From: Deltaproteobacteria bacterium
Lineage (GTDB): Bacteria > Desulfobacterota > Syntrophia > Syntrophales > UBA2210
Direction of reading: 5' to 3'
Assembly: GCA_019313735.1 (NCBI GenBank)
Contig: JAFDAR010000013.1
Span: forward strand, 1 to 15,611
DNA: 15,611 bases
The position numbers were made by a program, and so were the translations under genes. The notes under the pieces were generated by a model. It saw only the letters and a list, made by a program, of their open reading frames with translations. It ran no database searches and was not told where the DNA came from. Of this stretch, positions 1-5,416 are shown one piece after another. Each line of letters begins with the position of its first letter. Position 1 is the stretch's first letter.

Positions 1-186
1 ACAGCAATAACCAAGGCGAACAAGATGGGCAAGAAGATCGGCATCTGCGGGCAGGCCCCGAGCGATTATCCCGAGTTTGCGGAGTTCCTGGTTGAATGCG
101 GGATCAACAGCATCTCTCTTATCTCAGATACCGTTATTGAGACAACTCTCAATGTATTAAAGACAGAGAAGAGGCTGGGGAAATAG
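1..186 (+). CDS. ppsA: Phosphoenolpyruvate synthase, C-terminal end (partial)
   Basis: This is the last 61 codons of a gene whose start lies left of the window; it ends in TAG at 184-186. The reading frame carries GICGQAPSDYPEFAEFLVECG followed by INSISL and DTVI. This closely matches the C-terminal end of the TIM-barrel PEP-utilising domain of PEP synthase; the cysteine of GICGQ is the conserved active-site Cys of the PEP synthase / pyruvate phosphate dikinase family. The enzyme makes PEP from pyruvate and ATP in the cytoplasm for gluconeogenesis, as expected in an organism growing on small organic acids. The usual N-P-D after SISL reads I-S-D here, a minor divergence. Pyruvate phosphate dikinase is less likely given the GICGQ and SISL sequence. 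The 3' end is followed by repeat DNA and a terminator. Confidence 0.88.
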   Translation, partial: TAITKANKMGKKIGICGQAPSDYPEFAEFLVECGINSISLISDTVIETTLNVLKTEKRLGK

Positions 187-207
187 CAGTTTTTCCAAAA
201 CACAATC

Positions 208-307
208 TTGACGACTTCGTAAAAAGTCCAACTTCTGCGTTCCGCTGCATCCTTCGTCACTGCGGCGTACCGTAAGTACGCCTCATTCCTCAGGATTTGC
301 GCGCCTT
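208..307. repeat. Dispersed palindromic intergenic repeat
   Basis: The block opens with an imperfect palindrome at 213-228 (GACTT ... AAGTC) and contains a perfect 7-bp stem GGCGTAC (264-270) / GTACGCC (276-282) with a 5-nt loop. It is non-coding in all frames of interest. I recall very similar text (acttcgtaaaaagtcc, then ctcattcctcaggatttgcgcgcc) scattered between genes of Desulfobacterota genomes, so I read it as one copy of a dispersed family. There is no second copy in this window, so the repeat status rests on recollection plus the internal palindromes. Boundaries are approximate. Confidence 0.5.
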
Positions 308-328
308 GAATTGAACAGCGAGCTCATT

Positions 329-348
329 CCCCGCTGCTTGCGGCGGGG
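329..348. repeat. GC-rich hairpin repeat, first of two
   Basis: CCCCGCTGC (329-337) pairs with GCGGCGGGG (340-348) across a TT loop: a 9-bp stem with one T-G wobble. The same architecture (CCCCGCnnn-TT-nnnGCGGGG) recurs at 396-415. No T-run follows, so it is not an intrinsic terminator by itself. It may be part of a dispersed palindrome family or act in mRNA 3'-end stabilisation. Confidence 0.6.
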
Positions 349-395
349 TTAGCGAGCGAATAAAAAATAGACATTTTCCTTAACAATCGGAGATT

Positions 396-415
396 CCCCG
401 CAACTTGTTGCGGGG
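396..415. repeat. GC-rich hairpin repeat, second of two
   Basis: CCCCGCAAC (396-404) and GTTGCGGGG (407-415) form a perfect 9-bp stem with a TT loop. It has the same outer bases and loop as the hairpin at 329-348 but compensatory differences in the inner three pairs, as expected if the hairpin structure rather than the primary sequence is conserved. It directly abuts the terminator hairpin at 416-432. Confidence 0.7.
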
Positions 416-442
416 AGCTTCAATTTGAAGCTTTTTTTTTTT
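416..442 (+). terminator. Rho-independent terminator after ppsA
   Basis: AGCTTCAA (416-423) and TTGAAGCT (425-432) form a perfect 8-bp stem with a single-base spacer (effectively a smaller stem with a tight loop), followed by an unbroken T-run to about 442. The T-run is on the plus strand, so it ends transcription coming from ppsA. It meets the 3' end of rnpB, which runs toward it on the other strand. There is no T-run for the minus direction, so it does not obviously terminate rnpB. Confidence 0.8.
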
Positions 443-446
443 GTAA

Positions 447-825
447 GTCAGAACAGATCTGTAAGCCGGGTTCTGTTTCTCTCTCAGGTTCCCCTGAAAG
501 AGTGATGATCATTCATCTGGGACAACAGTTGCCTGTTGCCTCAAGCAACCTACCCGGAAACTTCGGACGGGCAGTCCTCAAACGTTTCCCTATTTGGTCT
601 TGCTCCGGATGGGGTTTACCAAGCTTTCCCGGTCACCCGGAAAACTGGTGAGCTCTTACCTCACCTTTTCACCCTTACCCCGAAAACCACCGGGGCGGTA
701 TATTTTCTGTGGCACTTTCCTTAGGGTTGCCCCCAGTCGCCGTTAGCGACCATCCTGCCCTGCGGAGCCCGGACTTTCCTCCAGTCCGCCGGTGGCGGAC
801 CCGCGATCATCCAATCTGCTCTGAC
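447..825 (-). ncRNA. rnpB: RNase P RNA (bacterial type A)
   Basis: Read on the minus strand, this is the catalytic RNA of RNase P, which trims 5' leaders from pre-tRNAs. The ends were set by the P1 helix: GTCAGAGCAGATT at the 5' end (825 downward) pairs along 13 positions, with two G-U wobbles, with GATCTGTTCTGAC at the 3' end (down to 447). Conserved segments are readable: GGAGGAAAGTCCGGGCTCC then GCAGGGCAGGATGG near the 5' end, CCCTAAGGAAAGTGCCACAGA in the middle, and ACAGAACCCGGCTTAC near the 3' end. The length of 379 nt is normal. The preceding rnhA and zinc-ribbon genes on the same strand are a recurring neighbourhood for rnpB. No intrinsic terminator follows it on this strand, so its 3' end may be made by processing. 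The 62-codon plus-strand frame inside it is spurious. Confidence 0.97.
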
Positions 826-833
826 GGTTTTTG

Positions 834-862
834 ACTATAGCATATCTTGTAACAGTTCACAG
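834..862 (-). promoter_or_regulatory. Probable sigma-70 promoter of rnpB
   Basis: On the minus strand a TATAGT -10 box (834-839) lies 8 nt before the RNA 5' end at 825, the expected distance to a transcription start. Seventeen bases further upstream is CTGTGA (857-862), a weak -35 match that lies inside the palindromic repeat at 853-869. The MITE begins about 30 bp beyond the -35 region, so it replaces the native upstream DNA without destroying the core promoter. Confidence 0.55.
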
Positions 863-1058
863 TTTACAGCTATCGGTTCACGGTTGAAAAACTGAGACCT
901 TTGCATAATGTCCCCTTTTGCCCAATTTCTGCGTCAGTCTCAAATTTTAATCCTCGAAATATCCAATATATTCCCGTGGTTAAAATTCTCGCCTTCCTTG
1001 AACTTGAACAAAATTGAACATTCTGGAAAGGTCTCGAAAAACTGTAAACCGTGAACTG
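853..1058. repeat. Interrupted palindromic repeat hosting the MITE
   Basis: CAGTTCACAGTTTACAG (853-869) is the inverted counterpart (16 of 17 bases) of CTGTAAACCGTGAACTG (1042-1058). The arms are related to GTTCACGGTT-type short repeats, also seen at 876-885 and 1056-1064. With the 142-bp element and one copy of its target duplication removed, the arms come within a few dozen bases of each other, forming one ordinary hairpin-type intergenic repeat. This marks an older repeat later split by an insertion in its loop. Confidence 0.7.
894..1035. mobile_element. MITE-like non-autonomous element, copy 1 (142 bp)
   Basis: The ends are terminal inverted repeats: GAGACCTTTGCATAATGT (894-911) against ACATTCTGGAAAGGTCTC (1018-1035), matching at 16 of 18 positions. 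Both sides are flanked immediately by the perfect 8-bp direct repeat GAAAAACT (886-893 and 1036-1043), the footprint of transposition. The interior has no transposase and no credible gene, so it depends on an enzyme encoded elsewhere. A second copy in inverted orientation ends the window (15494-15611) and differs at only 3 of 118 comparable bases. The parent transposon cannot be named from the sequence alone; TIR form and length suggest a DDE transposase. Confidence 0.88.
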
Positions 1059-1124
1059 TGAACCGACACCCGTGAATGATTACCATGTTTTTAAACGGTG
1101 CCAACCCGGAAGTACAAGACACTG

Positions 1125-1550
1125 TCAGGTTTCTATTTCATCATCTATGGCCTCATTTGCCAGCCTGTCTGCAATTTTATTCCGGGACCTGGGAACATGC
1201 TCCACTGTATATCCATCAAACATTGAAAGATATTTTCTTACATCCTTCATGAGTTCTTTCAATCTGCCGTTCTTTACCCTGTACACTCCGTTTATCTGCC
1301 TTACCAGCAGCTCTGAATCAAGAAAAATCCGAATGTTTTTGTGCTTCGCCTCAAGTGCTTCTTTCAGCCCCATGATGAGGGCACCATACTCCGCCTCATT
1401 ATTTGTGCATATACCCAGAAATCTTTTCGCCGTTGCCGCTACGCACCCATTTTTGTCAAATAAGACTGCTCCGGCCCCTCCATTGCCGGGATTACCACGA
1501 CATGCCCCGTCGGTATACAGAATGACCGTTGCTTCATCAGGCATCGTCAT
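1125..1550 (-). CDS. rnhA: Ribonuclease HI family protein
   Basis: This 141-residue protein degrades the RNA strand of RNA-DNA hybrids (R-loops, primers) in the cytoplasm. It is a single RNase H fold with the DEDD metal-binding set in order: D14 in YTDGACRGNPG, E54 in TNNEAEY, D78 in FLDSELLV and D128 in NKIADRLANEA; H118 in VEHVPR sits where the catalytic His of E. coli RNase HI lies. The TNNEAEYGAL and RVKN text places it in the short bacterial/archaeal RnhA-like group rather than the E. coli subtype. The start ATG at 1550 (or a second one two codons on, at 1544) lies inside the end of the upstream zinc-ribbon gene, giving a 14-bp overlap and probable translational coupling. RNase P RNA follows on the same strand. 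Confidence 0.93.
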   Translation of the reverse strand: MTMPDEATVILYTDGACRGNPGNGGAGAVLFDKNGCVAATAKRFLGICTNNEAEYGALIMGLKEALEAKHKNIRIFLDSELLVRQINGVYRVKNGRLKELMKDVRKYLSMFDGYTVEHVPRSRNKIADRLANEAIDDEIET

Positions 1551-2256
1551 CCCTGTCTTCCCAGTACATTATTCCCCCACAATGCGGACACAACATCAGC
1601 CTCTCATTCCTCCGCAGTTCATTATACATCTGTGGAGGAATATTCATGTGACAACCCGAGCAGATTTCCCTCCACACAGGCACAACCGCGCGTCCATTCT
1701 TCCTGCTCTTTATAGCATCAAATTTTTTGAGGAATTTTGCCTTTATCCCGTTTCTTACCCCGTCCCTTTTTTTCAGCACACCATCCAGCGCGGAGTCAAT
1801 GGAGTCCAGCTCTTTTTCCAGTCTCCTTTTTCCATTTTCACATTTGGAGCGGCAATTAACTGCCTCACGCTCTTTTACCTTGAAATCTTCGCCGACTTTG
1901 TCAATCTCCTCGAGTATATGAATTATTGCGTCCTCGATCCCACTGCTTTTCTCATTTATAGCGGCTATCTCTTTCAAGGTCGCTTCATATTCTTTATTGG
2001 TTTTGACCCCAAGCAGGCGGCTTTTTGCCTTTTTTGAATTCTCGACACTGTTTTTCATGGCGGTTTCTTTTGCTCTATGATCGTCTTTCAGCCTATCCAG
2101 CCTTTGCCTGCCCTCCTCCATCTCCCTTTCAACAGCTTCCAGTTCCTCATCAAGCCGGCTGATTTCTTTAGGTAAATCCACTTTCTTGAGCAACAGCTCC
2201 TCCATCTCAAGATCTATATTCTGAAGTTCAACCAAAAAAAATATCTGCTCTTTCAA
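1537..2256 (-). CDS. Coiled-coil C4 zinc-ribbon protein (DUF164 / CT398-like)
   Basis: This 239-residue cytoplasmic protein has an N-terminal helical hairpin of charged heptads (residues about 5-185), the family motif TNKEYEA at about 86-92, and a C-terminal zinc ribbon with C199, C202, C223 and C226 (CSGC ... CPHC). It belongs to the PF02591-type family; relatives include Helicobacter HP0958, reported to act on RpoN and flagellin mRNA, but the function here is unknown. I chose a TTG start at 2256: it follows a purine-rich GGAAAGGGGAAGG tract, gives the typical family opening M-K-E-Q...LVELQNIDLE, and avoids placing an intrinsic terminator inside the gene. An in-frame ATG at 2331 would add 25 residues encoded across that hairpin. 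It overlaps rnhA by 14 bp. Confidence 0.85.
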   Translation of the reverse strand: MKEQIFFLVELQNIDLEMEELLLKKVDLPKEISRLDEELEAVEREMEEGRQRLDRLKDDHRAKETAMKNSVENSKKAKSRLLGVKTNKEYEATLKEIAAINEKSSGIEDAIIHILEEIDKVGEDFKVKEREAVNCRSKCENGKRRLEKELDSIDSALDGVLKKRDGVRNGIKAKFLKKFDAIKSRKNGRAVVPVWREICSGCHMNIPPQMYNELRRNERLMLCPHCGGIMYWEDRDDDA

Positions 2257-2283
2257 AAACCTTCCCCTTTCCGACAGGCATGC

Positions 2284-2316
2284 AAAAAAAAAGTGCACCA
2301 AAACCCTGGTGCACTT
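2284..2316 (-). terminator. Intrinsic terminator of the tRNA transcript
   Basis: AAGTGCACCA (2291-2300) and TGGTGCACTT (2307-2316) form a perfect 10-bp stem with a 6-nt loop. On the minus strand it is followed by nine T residues (plus-strand A-run 2284-2292). It lies 70 bp past the tRNA 3' end and only about 27 bp before the chosen start of the zinc-ribbon gene, so it may also act as a leader attenuator for that gene. Confidence 0.9.
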
Positions 2317-2386
2317 CTTAGGAAAATTCATATAACCGTTTCTGCTGCCATCTGTATGTTTCTAAATTCAACATATCCCTTTTAAA

Positions 2387-2462
2387 TGGTGGGCCCACCT
2401 GGGTTCGAACCAGGGACCTACCGGTTATGAGCCGGTGGCTCTTCCAGCTGAGCTATGGGCCC
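2387..2462 (-). tRNA. tRNA with CAU anticodon (elongator Met or Ile2)
   Basis: A 76-nt cloverleaf with encoded CCA (2387-2389). The acceptor stem GGGCCCA/TGGGCCC is perfect, the D arm reads GCTC...GAGC, the anticodon stem ACCGG/CCGGT carries loop CTCATAA with anticodon CAT at 2427-2429, and the T arm is CCTGG-TTCGAAC-CCAGG. It is not an initiator: position 1 pairs with 72, and the anticodon stem lacks the three G-C pairs. CAU can be elongator tRNA-Met or the tRNA-Ile2 whose C34 becomes lysidine; C4-G69 and C5-G68, reported TilS identity pairs in E. coli, are present and lean toward Ile2, but this does not settle it. Confidence 0.95.
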
Positions 2463-2493
2463 AAAGACACTTTGAGCTAACTAAAAAGGGTTT

Positions 2494-2520
2494 CCTATAC
2501 TTTATTAAGTTGATTGTCAA
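2494..2520 (-). promoter_or_regulatory. Probable promoter of the CAU tRNA
   Basis: On the minus strand a perfect TTGACA -35 box lies at 2515-2520. Two -10 choices exist: TATAGG at 2494-2499 with a 15-bp spacer, or TAGGAA at 2492-2497 with a 17-bp spacer. The tRNA begins about 32-35 bp after the -10 box, leaving a short 5' leader for RNase P to remove. Confidence 0.55.
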
Positions 2521-2571
2521 GAATTTTTACAGCCCTCCCCGACAGACTTGGTTACGACGTCTAAGGATTTG

Positions 2572-3933
2572 TCAAAAGAGATGCTCCGGCAATTTTTTTA
2601 TACTGTCGATTTTAATAAGGTCCATCTTTGTCTCCGGAAGAATATCACGAGACGCGGTCCCGCCGGGCAGGATACAGCGGTTGAACCCCATCCTGGACGC
2701 CTCTTTGATTCTCTCATCCATCCGGCCGACGCCGCGCATCTCTCCCGTCAATCCCACCTCGCCGCAGACAACGGTGCCGGAATCAATCGACCTGTCGAGA
2801 AGACTTGACATCATTGACGAGATTATGCCGAGATCCACCGCCGGTTCGTCCAGCTTCACACCGCCGGCAACATTGATGAATATATCGTGATTCCCCAGGT
2901 GAAGTCCGCATACCTTCTCTACGACAGCCGCGAGCAGGGACACCCTGTTATGATCCACGCCGATAGTCGTTCTTCTGGGTATGCCAAAGCTGTTTTCACT
3001 CACCAGGGACTGGATCTCCACAAGTACAGGCCTGGTTCCCTCCATGCTCGGCACAACCACGGACCCAACCGCGCCTTCCGGTCTCTCCGACAGGAAGAGG
3101 GCCGATGGATTAGACACCTCGACAAGACCGCTCTCTCTCATCTCAAACACACCGATTTCATTGGTGGGGCCATACCTGTTTTTTACATTTCTCACGATCC
3201 TGAAGGCATGCCCCGAATCTCCCTCAAAATACAGGACTGTGTCCACCATATGTTCCAATATCTTTGGCCCCGCTATCGCGCCTTCCTTTGTTACATGGCC
3301 TATCAGGAATATTGGAATCCCCGTCTTTTTTGACATCAGGATGAGCCTCCCCGATGCCTCCCTTATCTGGCTTACACTGCCTGGAGCGGAGGTAAGCACT
3401 GACGAGTAAACCGTCTGGATGGAATCGATAACCACGATATCGGGCTTTACTTTCTTTATCTGCTTCAGGATATTCTCGAGCGATACCTCGACAAGCACTA
3501 TCAGGTTTCTTGAAGAAGCCCCTACTCGCTTGCCCCGGAGTTTAAGCTGGGTTGCCGATTCCTCACCCGACACATAGAGGGCCACCAGCCCGCCTGCGGC
3601 AAGCTTCTGCATGACCTGCAGGAGCAGGGTGGATTTCCCTATTCCGGGATCACCCCCTATAAGTATGGCGGAACCGCCCACTATACCCCCTCCCAGCACC
3701 CGGTCTATTTCGGCAATACCCGTCTGGAGTCGGTCCTTCTCATCCGCCTCGATGGTGTCGATGGAGACGGGCTCCTCATTAAACCATGCCTCCGGAGAAC
3801 CTTCCGGCGAAATATCTCTTATCTCTTCTTCGACAAACTGGTTCCACTCGCCACAGGAAGGACATTTTCCAAGCCACTTTGCGGATTGATGACCACAATT
3901 CTGACAGAAAAAAGTGGTCTTTGTTTTTTTCAT
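2572..3933 (-). CDS. radA: DNA repair and recombination protein RadA (Sms)
   Basis: RadA is a RecA-like ATPase that drives branch migration of recombination intermediates. From the ATG at 3933 the product is 453 residues, the standard length. Domains in order: a C4 zinc ribbon (CQNCG ... CPSCGEW, residues about 10-30), the ATPase core with Walker A GGDPGIGKST and Walker B hydrophobic strand IVVIDSIQT, the RadA-specific KNRYG motif (KNRYGPTNE), and a C-terminal Lon-protease-like domain (GVDHNRVSLLAAVVEK ... GGVKLDEPAVDLGI) that lacks proteolytic function in the family. The start was chosen because GGAGGG (3942-3947) sits 8 nt upstream and MKKTKTTFFCQNCG is the normal opening; an in-frame ATG at 4035 would add 34 unrelated residues spanning a palindrome. 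It is divergent from serC. Confidence 0.97.
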   Translation of the reverse strand: MKKTKTTFFCQNCGHQSAKWLGKCPSCGEWNQFVEEEIRDISPEGSPEAWFNEEPVSIDTIEADEKDRLQTGIAEIDRVLGGGIVGGSAILIGGDPGIGKSTLLLQVMQKLAAGGLVALYVSGEESATQLKLRGKRVGASSRNLIVLVEVSLENILKQIKKVKPDIVVIDSIQTVYSSVLTSAPGSVSQIREASGRLILMSKKTGIPIFLIGHVTKEGAIAGPKILEHMVDTVLYFEGDSGHAFRIVRNVKNRYGPTNEIGVFEMRESGLVEVSNPSALFLSERPEGAVGSVVVPSMEGTRPVLVEIQSLVSENSFGIPRRTTIGVDHNRVSLLAAVVEKVCGLHLGNHDIFINVAGGVKLDEPAVDLGIISSMMSSLLDRSIDSGTVVCGEVGLTGEMRGVGRMDERIKEASRMGFNRCILPGGTASRDILPETKMDLIKIDSIKKLPEHLF

Positions 3934-3955
3934 GAAGAATGCCCTCCGAACCAGT

Positions 3956-3979
3956 GGGGACAGGTTTAAACCTGTCCCC
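3956..3979. repeat. Perfect 24-bp palindrome in the radA leader
   Basis: GGGGACAGGTTT (3956-3967) is followed directly by its exact reverse complement (3968-3979), with no loop and TTTAAA at the centre. It is 9 nt upstream of the radA Shine-Dalgarno and 23 nt from the start codon. I recall the same string dispersed in Desulfobacterota genomes, so a mobile REP-like palindrome is more likely than a dedicated operator, but a dimeric-protein binding site cannot be excluded. Confidence 0.75.
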
Positions 3980-4195
3980 GATTTGTCTCTACCACGAAGC
4001 TGGCAAACTCTAACCAATTTAGCCGGTTTGCGCAACCCAAAATCCCTTGCGTCAATATACGCCCGGAGAAAAATATGATGCTCTTGTCAAATATCACTGC
4101 CCCCGCAAACCAGCAACCTGAAAACCGAGAAAAATTTCACTTATGGATGGACACAAAACGACAATTCTGGTATGAAATCGAACTGCTAATAAGTC
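3980..4195. other. Intergenic region between divergent radA and serC
   Basis: Together with the palindrome this 277-bp gap separates the divergent starts. It should hold promoters for both genes, but I see no convincing -35/-10 pair, riboswitch or small gene in it. Confidence 0.5.
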
Positions 4196-4210
4196 AGGGA
4201 GATGGTTATT

Positions 4211-5304
4211 ATGAATAATCCAAACTTCAGTTCCGGTCCATGCGCCAAGAGACCTGGGTGGAATGTTAATGTATTGAAGGACGCGGCCCTGGAAAACTGG
4301 CAAAGGCGATAACCGACAGCAGAAGGGTTCTCGGCGTACCGGAAGATTATCTGTTGGGCATACTTCCCGGCTCGGACACAGGCACATTCGAGGGGGCAAT
4401 GTGGGCTCTCCTGGGTCCAAAACCGGTGACTGTGCTCGCTTGGGAAAGTTTCGGTAAGGGATGGGCAACGGATGTGGAAAAACAGTTGAAGCTCAGACCC
4501 ACTATCCTTGAATCGGATTATGGGAAAATCCCCGATCTCAAGGAAATCGACTGGTCGGATGACGTGATCTTTGTGGCCAATGGCACCACCAGCGGCGTTA
4601 GAATCCCCGACTGGAAATGGATACCCGATGACAGGGAGGGGCTGACCCTTTGTGACGCGACCAGCGCGGTCTTTGCCATGGATATAGACTGGTCAAAGGT
4701 GGATGTCCTTACATATTCCTGGCAGAAATGCCTCGGAGGAGAAGCCGCCCACGGGATACTGGTTTTGAGTCCGCGGGCAGTGGAAAGACTGGAATCTTAT
4801 GATCCGCCCTGGCCAATGCCGAAGATATTCCGTCTTAAAAAGGGCGGCAAAATAAACAGCGGCATCTTCAGGGGGGATACGATAAATACTCCCTCCATGC
4901 TCTGTGTGGAGGATTACCTGGACGCACTCGCGTGGGCGGGGGAGATCGGACTGCCCGGTCTTATTAAAAAGAGCATGGCCAACCTGAAAGTGGTGGAGAA
5001 GTGGGTAGCCAGAACCGACTGGGTTGACTTTCTCGCCGAGTCTAAAGAGATTCGATCCAGTACATCGGTCTGTCTGAAGATTACAGACAGGAAATTCCAG
5101 TCGATGTCCAGGGAAGATCAATCGGGTCTTATCAGGGATGTTGCCGGCAGCTTGAGCAAAGAAGGCATTGCCCATGACACGGGTTCATACAAGGATGCCC
5201 CTCCCGGATTTCGCATATGGTGCGGCCCCACAGTGGATGTATCAGACGTCAAGACAGTCATTGATGGCCTGGAATCGGCGTGTCTGCACAGGTTGATTAC
5301 GTAA
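4211..5304 (+). pseudogene. serC: Phosphoserine aminotransferase, frameshifted by an internal deletion
   Basis: SerC converts 3-phosphohydroxypyruvate and glutamate to phosphoserine, using PLP. The ATG at 4211, with AGGGAG at 4196-4201, opens MNNPNFSSGPCAKRPGW, the family's N terminus, but this frame hits TAA at 4310-4312 after 33 codons. The rest continues in the +2 frame from about 4294 (KLAKAITDSRRVLGVPEDY) to the stop at 5302-5304, with SDTG, NGTTSGVR, DATSAVFAMD, the PLP lysine in SWQKCLGGEAAHG, and KGGKINSGIFRGDTINTPSMLCVEDYLDAL all intact. The family has about 11 residues (GRSHR-type motif) between these halves; only 2 nt remain, so about 31 nt are missing. The lost SHR motif binds the substrate phosphate/carboxylate. 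It is the alphaproteobacterial/Methanosarcina subtype. The TTG at 4354 is not a credible start. A sequencing or assembly error is the main alternative to a true pseudogene. Confidence 0.88.
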
Positions 5305-5391
5305 CTACTCACGTAGCCAGGCTGTCCCGACAAGTTGGGATTTGTAACCTGAATGCCTACAGCCTACAGTCTAAGCAATCTGAGTAGTTAC
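5301..5391. repeat. Inverted-repeat-bounded element, copy 1 (91 bp)
   Basis: The element is bounded by the perfect 11-bp inverted repeats GTAACTACTCA (5301-5311) and TGAGTAGTTAC (5381-5391). The serC stop codon (5302-5304) lies inside its left end. Its inner text on the minus strand (TTAGACTGTAGGCTG, 5360-5374, and the flanking bases) is shared with the element at 7069-7155, which lies in the opposite orientation. It has no coding capacity: a small MITE or REP-like repeat. Confidence 0.8.
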
Positions 5392-5416
5392 TAACAGGAA
5401 AGGGATAGAACGACTA

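Noticed and set aside
536..724. 62-codon plus-strand frame
   Set aside because: It lies wholly inside RNase P RNA on the opposite strand.
940..1122. 60-codon minus-strand frame ending ...GENFNHGNILDISRIKI
   Set aside because: It is created by reading the MITE interior and its flank. I recall this peptide as a common spurious annotation wherever the element occurs; there is no ribosome site or domain.
1051..2037. 328-codon plus-strand frame
   Set aside because: It is antisense to rnhA and the zinc-ribbon gene, has low-complexity Phe/Ser/Pro-rich sequence and no domain. It is a shadow of the minus-strand genes.
4354..5304. Intact 316-residue SerC starting at TTG 4354
   Set aside because: The homologous sequence continues upstream of that TTG in the same frame (KLAKAITDSRRVLGVPEDYL), so the TTG is internal. 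Such a product would lack the N-terminal substrate region.
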